From 1-14-0-10-45-29 sp041650255 (lineage in GTDB: Archaea > Micrarchaeota > Micrarchaeia > Anstonellales > Anstonellaceae), in the NCBI GenBank assembly GCA_041650255.1, contig JBAZLL010000003.1, positions 70,860-134,859 of the forward strand: a DNA stretch of 64,000 nt. The letters run 5' to 3'. The notes below the pieces were generated by a model. The model saw only the letters and a list, made by a program, of their open reading frames with translations, did not search any database and was not told the DNA's origin. The position numbers and the translations under genes are program-made. This document shows positions 60,570-64,000 of this stretch, piece by piece. Positions within the stretch are counted from its first letter, which is position 1. Each line of letters starts with the position of its first letter.

Positions 60570-63449
60570 ATGAGAAAATATCAATTATTACTCTTAATCT
60601 GTGTTTTTCTGCTTTTTGGCTGTATCTCAAAAATAGACGATTGGGACCGCCTCGACTCAAAAGTCACCTTTAATATGTACGAATATCTTTCCGGTTCTGA
60701 AAAGCCCCTTGAAGGTCCGACTCCGTGCACCTGCATGGTTTGTACAAAAGACAATCCATCAACAATCTCTTACGTATGGTACAAAATAAATCCGTTCAAG
60801 GAAAAACTCATTGAAACCGACCTCTACAAATCGCAATGCAATTTTGTTGAATGCAATGCAACCACTTACAGCGCAACCTTGGGAACATATGATGAGAAAA
60901 AAGGAGTCTGGGGAAAATGCACGATAACTACGGACATAAATGGGAAATCAACAACAGTTGAAAAAGCCTGCGCCCCCCGATTTTTCATGATTGGGCAAGG
61001 CGCATCCTCCGGTGAATTTTCATTAGCCCAAAGATATTGCTCCGGTCGTCTCACAATGCCCGTCATCTGGACAACTTATGATGAAAAAGAAAAGCCATCC
61101 GGCCCGAATCCCGCAACCCTTGTCTGCCATCTTTCAAAATCACAAATGCCAATTGTTATCTATCACTCTTTGGATAAAGCGCCGGATGGAAAATACATGG
61201 CGTCAAAAGAATATTCAGGTATAATATCCTCATTTCACAATCTTTCTTCCGATCCGACCATAGAAGGTCCGATAATGGCAACAACCGAAGCGATGGCAGA
61301 CCCATATTACCTAGACGCGTCCGGAAACAAAATGCTCAACATTTCCCTTCTTCAAAAAATTGGAAAACAGCTTGAAATAATCCGCTCAAACTGTCCTGAT
61401 TGTTTGTCCGTGCTTGCGCTCAAGCCAACGTTTGCGGACGATGATTTCCCGGACCTTTGCGCAGTTGATTATTTCCTCCCGTACAGTTCCACCCTTCCAA
61501 AAGACAAAATTCTCTATGACCCTTACAATTGCACTCCAAAATATCCATCTGGCTCCTCGTACGCAACCCGTCCGGCGGCGCTTGGCACCTACGCAGATAA
61601 AATAGATATAGTCGGTGTCGCATTCATTGCAAACAACAAAAAGAACATGACCAACTCCTGCACGCCCGCATCCGATGTTGACCGCCATCTTGCCTATTCG
61701 GAATTTGTTCTCAAAAATTATCTCACGCCTACCGTATGGTACGCAGTCGGAATGTCTGCCGGTCCCACCCTTTCGGAAGGCTGTTCATTTTCGCAGACTC
61801 AAATAGCCCAAGAATATGACGCCCTCATAAAAAAATCCGCAGGATTCGTGCAAGCCGGAGTAATCGGCGTAGCCCCATACAAATTTTTGGACAGCCCGTC
61901 CGCATTGCCTCTTGAGTGCAACAGCATGCGAAAAGTTCTCACTACCTCCCAAGACCTCTCATCATTATCCGACGGCGACACAATAACTTCCGCAGATGCA
62001 AAAAAAACTCTCAAAGCATACAAAGTATTCTTCTCATCGGACATCGGCACATACTTTAGGGACGAATCGGGCCGCACCTATCTTTCTTATCGCACAATGC
62101 AAAACACCTACGAAATAAATGAAACCGGATGCCAGTTCGGCTTCCGCTCTCCCGATGGCGCATTGCGCGCACAAGAGGCTTTCATGTGGTTTTCATCATG
62201 TCAATATTATTTCACCAACAAAGGCTTTCTCTTTACTTCGGATTTGAAATCACTTGATGAAATAAGCGAAGATGACACAATTTCCTCTTCCGATTCCCGA
62301 TTTAATGCCAATGTCTATTCAATCCTTTCCAGAAATTCAAGCAGTGTCACATTTTTGGGAACAGATAATATTCGCTATTTGGCATTGCAGGACGGCCCAA
62401 ATCAGGTGGACATCTATGACATGCCCTATGAAAATTACACTCAACAGCCGATAATCTTTTCCGCAAACGGGGTACAAACTTATCAGTGCAACGCATTTGA
62501 AGCCGGCTCGGGCTCAAAACTTTTCTATCGTTCCCAAACCGCCAAAACAATGCCTTCTGATGCCTCGCTCATGGAGCCGCCTCTTGATGTCAATTTGCAA
62601 AAGCAAGTATCTCAAATGCAATGCGGCGCCTGCATGTTTGACACGCCCATGCCAAAAGAATTCTGTGCCTTAGAAATCACAAGAACCGTTTTCACCAAGG
62701 ATGCATGCACCGACTATCCTCAAATAGACGACGTATTTCTTCTAAAGAATTCCGACCCGGTCGCAATGCGCTCGCTTGCAATCGGCGAAAGCGGTTTGGG
62801 TGCAGACATTGATTCATCCATGCCTCCCGCATGTGCAATCAGCCGCCGCCCCGATGGTGCAAATTGCGGCGGAGGAGACAAATCGCCCTCAGTGCTCACC
62901 TCCTCCCAATACTTACCCTATTGCCCTTCAAACAAAATTACAAATTGGATTAACAGCCGCGGCATTGATGGAAAAAGCGTGTATGCATGTGCCCTCGGGC
63001 TTATGCAATGCACCGAAGCTCCGGGCGCAAGTGATTCTTACACAAGAGATTGCGGCGGCTCAAGCTATAATCCGTTCAACCCCTACAATTCCGCCTGCTG
63101 TGGTGCAAACAAATTCAATGAATATTATGCACTCGCAAAAACCAAGCTTGAGAGCCTAAGGCAATCAAACCCGGATATCGCAGCCGAAATCACATCCGAA
63201 AAATTTGACTGGTACGCAGCAGTGCTTGCCGCACACGCGTACAGTCGCGGTCCCGGTTCAGAAAAAAGCAAAAACGGGGCATTCGGCTATCCATTCATGG
63301 ACAAATTACGCAGCTATCAGGCAGGGAGCACAACTTTTGCGCAGCATATACTAAATACCTACGACAGTTATGGATTTGCATTCGCAATCCGCTACAACAA
63401 CGGCATCTTAGAATGCGCAAGCGGGTGTCCTCATCAGTCCTGCAAATAA
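60570..63449 (+). CDS. Cys-rich surface lipoprotein with lysozyme/SLT-like C-terminal domain
   Basis: 959 residues with a lipobox signal (MRKYQLLLLICVFLLFGC), so it is anchored outside. An N-terminal Cys-rich region (CTCMVCTKDNPS), then a domain at about 180-460 with PIVIYHSLDK, EGPIMATTEAMADPYY, IDIVGVAFIANNKK and VWYAVGMSAGPTLSEGC that reads like a (beta-alpha)8 glycosidase-type fold, and a C-terminal domain (from about 735) resembling soluble lytic transglycosylase: IGESGLGAD (candidate catalytic E740), ALGLMQC (810-813 GLMQ), SYNPFNPYNSACCGANKF and LAAHAYSRGPGSE. The E-to-GLMQ spacing, 70 residues, is longer than usual (about 16-20). Archaea lack peptidoglycan, so its substrate is open. 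Leaderless ATG. Confidence 0.75.
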   Translation: MRKYQLLLLICVFLLFGCISKIDDWDRLDSKVTFNMYEYLSGSEKPLEGPTPCTCMVCTKDNPSTISYVWYKINPFKEKLIETDLYKSQCNFVECNATTYSATLGTYDEKKGVWGKCTITTDINGKSTTVEKACAPRFFMIGQGASSGEFSLAQRYCSGRLTMPVIWTTYDEKEKPSGPNPATLVCHLSKSQMPIVIYHSLDKAPDGKYMASKEYSGIISSFHNLSSDPTIEGPIMATTEAMADPYYLDASGNKMLNISLLQKIGKQLEIIRSNCPDCLSVLALKPTFADDDFPDLCAVDYFLPYSSTLPKDKILYDPYNCTPKYPSGSSYATRPAALGTYADKIDIVGVAFIANNKKNMTNSCTPASDVDRHLAYSEFVLKNYLTPTVWYAVGMSAGPTLSEGCSFSQTQIAQEYDALIKKSAGFVQAGVIGVAPYKFLDSPSALPLECNSMRKVLTTSQDLSSLSDGDTITSADAKKTLKAYKVFFSSDIGTYFRDESGRTYLSYRTMQNTYEINETGCQFGFRSPDGALRAQEAFMWFSSCQYYFTNKGFLFTSDLKSLDEISEDDTISSSDSRFNANVYSILSRNSSSVTFLGTDNIRYLALQDGPNQVDIYDMPYENYTQQPIIFSANGVQTYQCNAFEAGSGSKLFYRSQTAKTMPSDASLMEPPLDVNLQKQVSQMQCGACMFDTPMPKEFCALEITRTVFTKDACTDYPQIDDVFLLKNSDPVAMRSLAIGESGLGADIDSSMPPACAISRRPDGANCGGGDKSPSVLTSSQYLPYCPSNKITNWINSRGIDGKSVYACALGLMQCTEAPGASDSYTRDCGGSSYNPFNPYNSACCGANKFNEYYALAKTKLESLRQSNPDIAAEITSEKFDWYAAVLAAHAYSRGPGSEKSKNGAFGYPFMDKLRSYQAGSTTFAQHILNTYDSYGFAFAIRYNNGILECASGCPHQSCK

Positions 63450-63578
63450 TTATTATTTTTTATCGCAAATAAAATTTGGCGGTGTAATATTTTTTTCTTT
63501 TTCAAAAAGTCCCTTTAGCGCTCACGCTAATTCTTCACTAAAACAAATAAAAATTAGAAAAATAAAAATAGAAAAAAA

Positions 63579-64000
63579 CTATTCGCTTATTTCGATTACG
63601 GCCGCCTGCTTTTGCATTCTTTGCATCGCCATAATCTGTCTGTTCCTCTTCGCGTCCTTGGGGAAGTGTTTCCCTCTCTCAAACGAGTTCTTCTCATAAG
63701 TCTTTGCCCCAAATGTTTTCACAACCATTTCGGCAACCTTATTTGCGTCAAACTCTTTGCATGAGAACGCGTCAAAGCTGGCATAATTCTTCTCAGGATA
63801 GGTATGTATCGCAATATGTGACTCTGCTATGAGCACAATTCCTGAAACGCCCCAATCTTCGGGCTTGATACCCTCATATCTGAATGTATATGGCGGAATA
63901 ATCTTTGTCATTCCAATCTTCGCAGGAAGCCCGTCCAAAAATTTGGCAACATATTCAACACTTTCGAGCTTGCTCCTGTCGCAGCCATACATGTCCAAGG
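63579..64000 (-). CDS. speD: S-adenosylmethionine decarboxylase proenzyme (5'-partial)
   Basis: Pyruvoyl-dependent enzyme that makes decarboxylated AdoMet for polyamine (spermidine-type) synthesis. The frame continues past the window edge, so the first few residues (usually ..G.H...) are missing; DMYGCDRSKLESVEYV is the family start. The self-cleavage site is VLIAESHIAIHTYPEKNY, between Glu and Ser of AESH, the Ser becoming the pyruvoyl group. The C-terminal part is longer and more basic than typical (KRNRQIMAMQRMQKQA). About 139 visible residues. The 129 bases between it and the lipoprotein gene hold nothing recognisable. Confidence 0.92.
   Translation of the reverse strand, partial: LDMYGCDRSKLESVEYVAKFLDGLPAKIGMTKIIPPYTFRYEGIKPEDWGVSGIVLIAESHIAIHTYPEKNYASFDAFSCKEFDANKVAEMVVKTFGAKTYEKNSFERGKHFPKDAKRNRQIMAMQRMQKQAAVIEISE

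Noticed and set aside
1..64000. CRISPR arrays, insertion sequences, rRNA and replication origin
   Set aside because: No regularly spaced direct repeats with unique spacers, no transposase-like protein, no rRNA stretches and no orc1/cdc6 gene seen.

Overview
The window looks like archaeal chromosome, most plausibly from a small-genome DPANN-type lineage (Diapherotrites or Micrarchaeota-like; the rank is an inference from gene content, not a placement). Evidence for Archaea: TATA-box promoters with many leaderless starts, a class III (archaeal pilin-type) signal peptide, archaeal-type TyrRS and GluRS, an Sm-like protein, an archaeal translin, Mre11, NadM-type NMN adenylyltransferase, type 2 IPP isomerase, a MEMO-family protein, archaeal-type topoisomerase I and archaeal UMP kinase. 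The single RNA gene I can support is tRNA-Ala(GGC) at 31716-31787. No rRNA, CRISPR array or insertion sequence was seen.

Layout. 1-31 kb is a mosaic of short transcription units on both strands: a beta-CASP nuclease end, a Cys-rich pilin-like surface protein, SMC, a ComEC-like lipoprotein, translin, UMP kinase, a glycosyltransferase, Mre11, PurD-TyrRS, a B12-dependent ribonucleotide reductase with a structured leader, a HAD phosphatase, a YlqF-like GTPase, a double-domain ThyX, two membrane-anchored thioredoxin-fold proteins, topoisomerase I, a CNNM/CBS protein, PurH, NadM and an FKBP. 31-46 kb holds tRNA-Ala, LSm, a coiled-coil transglutaminase-like protein, two tiny very basic proteins, then a minus-strand run FBPase-MEMO-IPP isomerase-GluRS N-domain paralogue-GluRS-Hrq1-like helicase, and an ECF-like membrane protein and GT3 glycogen synthase. 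Purine, pyrimidine, NAD and polyamine genes are scattered singly rather than clustered.

46-63.5 kb is the most unusual part. Six consecutive minus-strand genes encode polytopic membrane proteins that are evident paralogues of one another (shared TM architecture, a shared T-R-x-x-G-loop-like motif and a shared C-terminal motif). Diverging from them are a giant 1809-residue signal-anchored protein with two zinc knuckles and a 959-residue Cys-rich lipoprotein ending in a lysozyme/SLT-like domain; a membrane-anchored single-HKD PLD protein lies at the downstream end of the six. The architecture (multiple VirB6/TrbL-like proteins, a murein-hydrolase-like lipoprotein, a Nuc-like PLD protein) suggests an uncharacterised cell-surface or conjugation/secretion-like apparatus; no ATPase is in the window, so the assignment remains inference. 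A partial SAM decarboxylase gene closes the window.

Other things to note: a free-standing paralogue of the GluRS N-terminal domain encoded directly before GluRS; two unannotatable-by-length microproteins; a shared membrane anchor on two different thioredoxin-fold proteins; single TATA elements that appear to serve divergent genes; and a dispersed T/A-rich palindrome used at gene ends.
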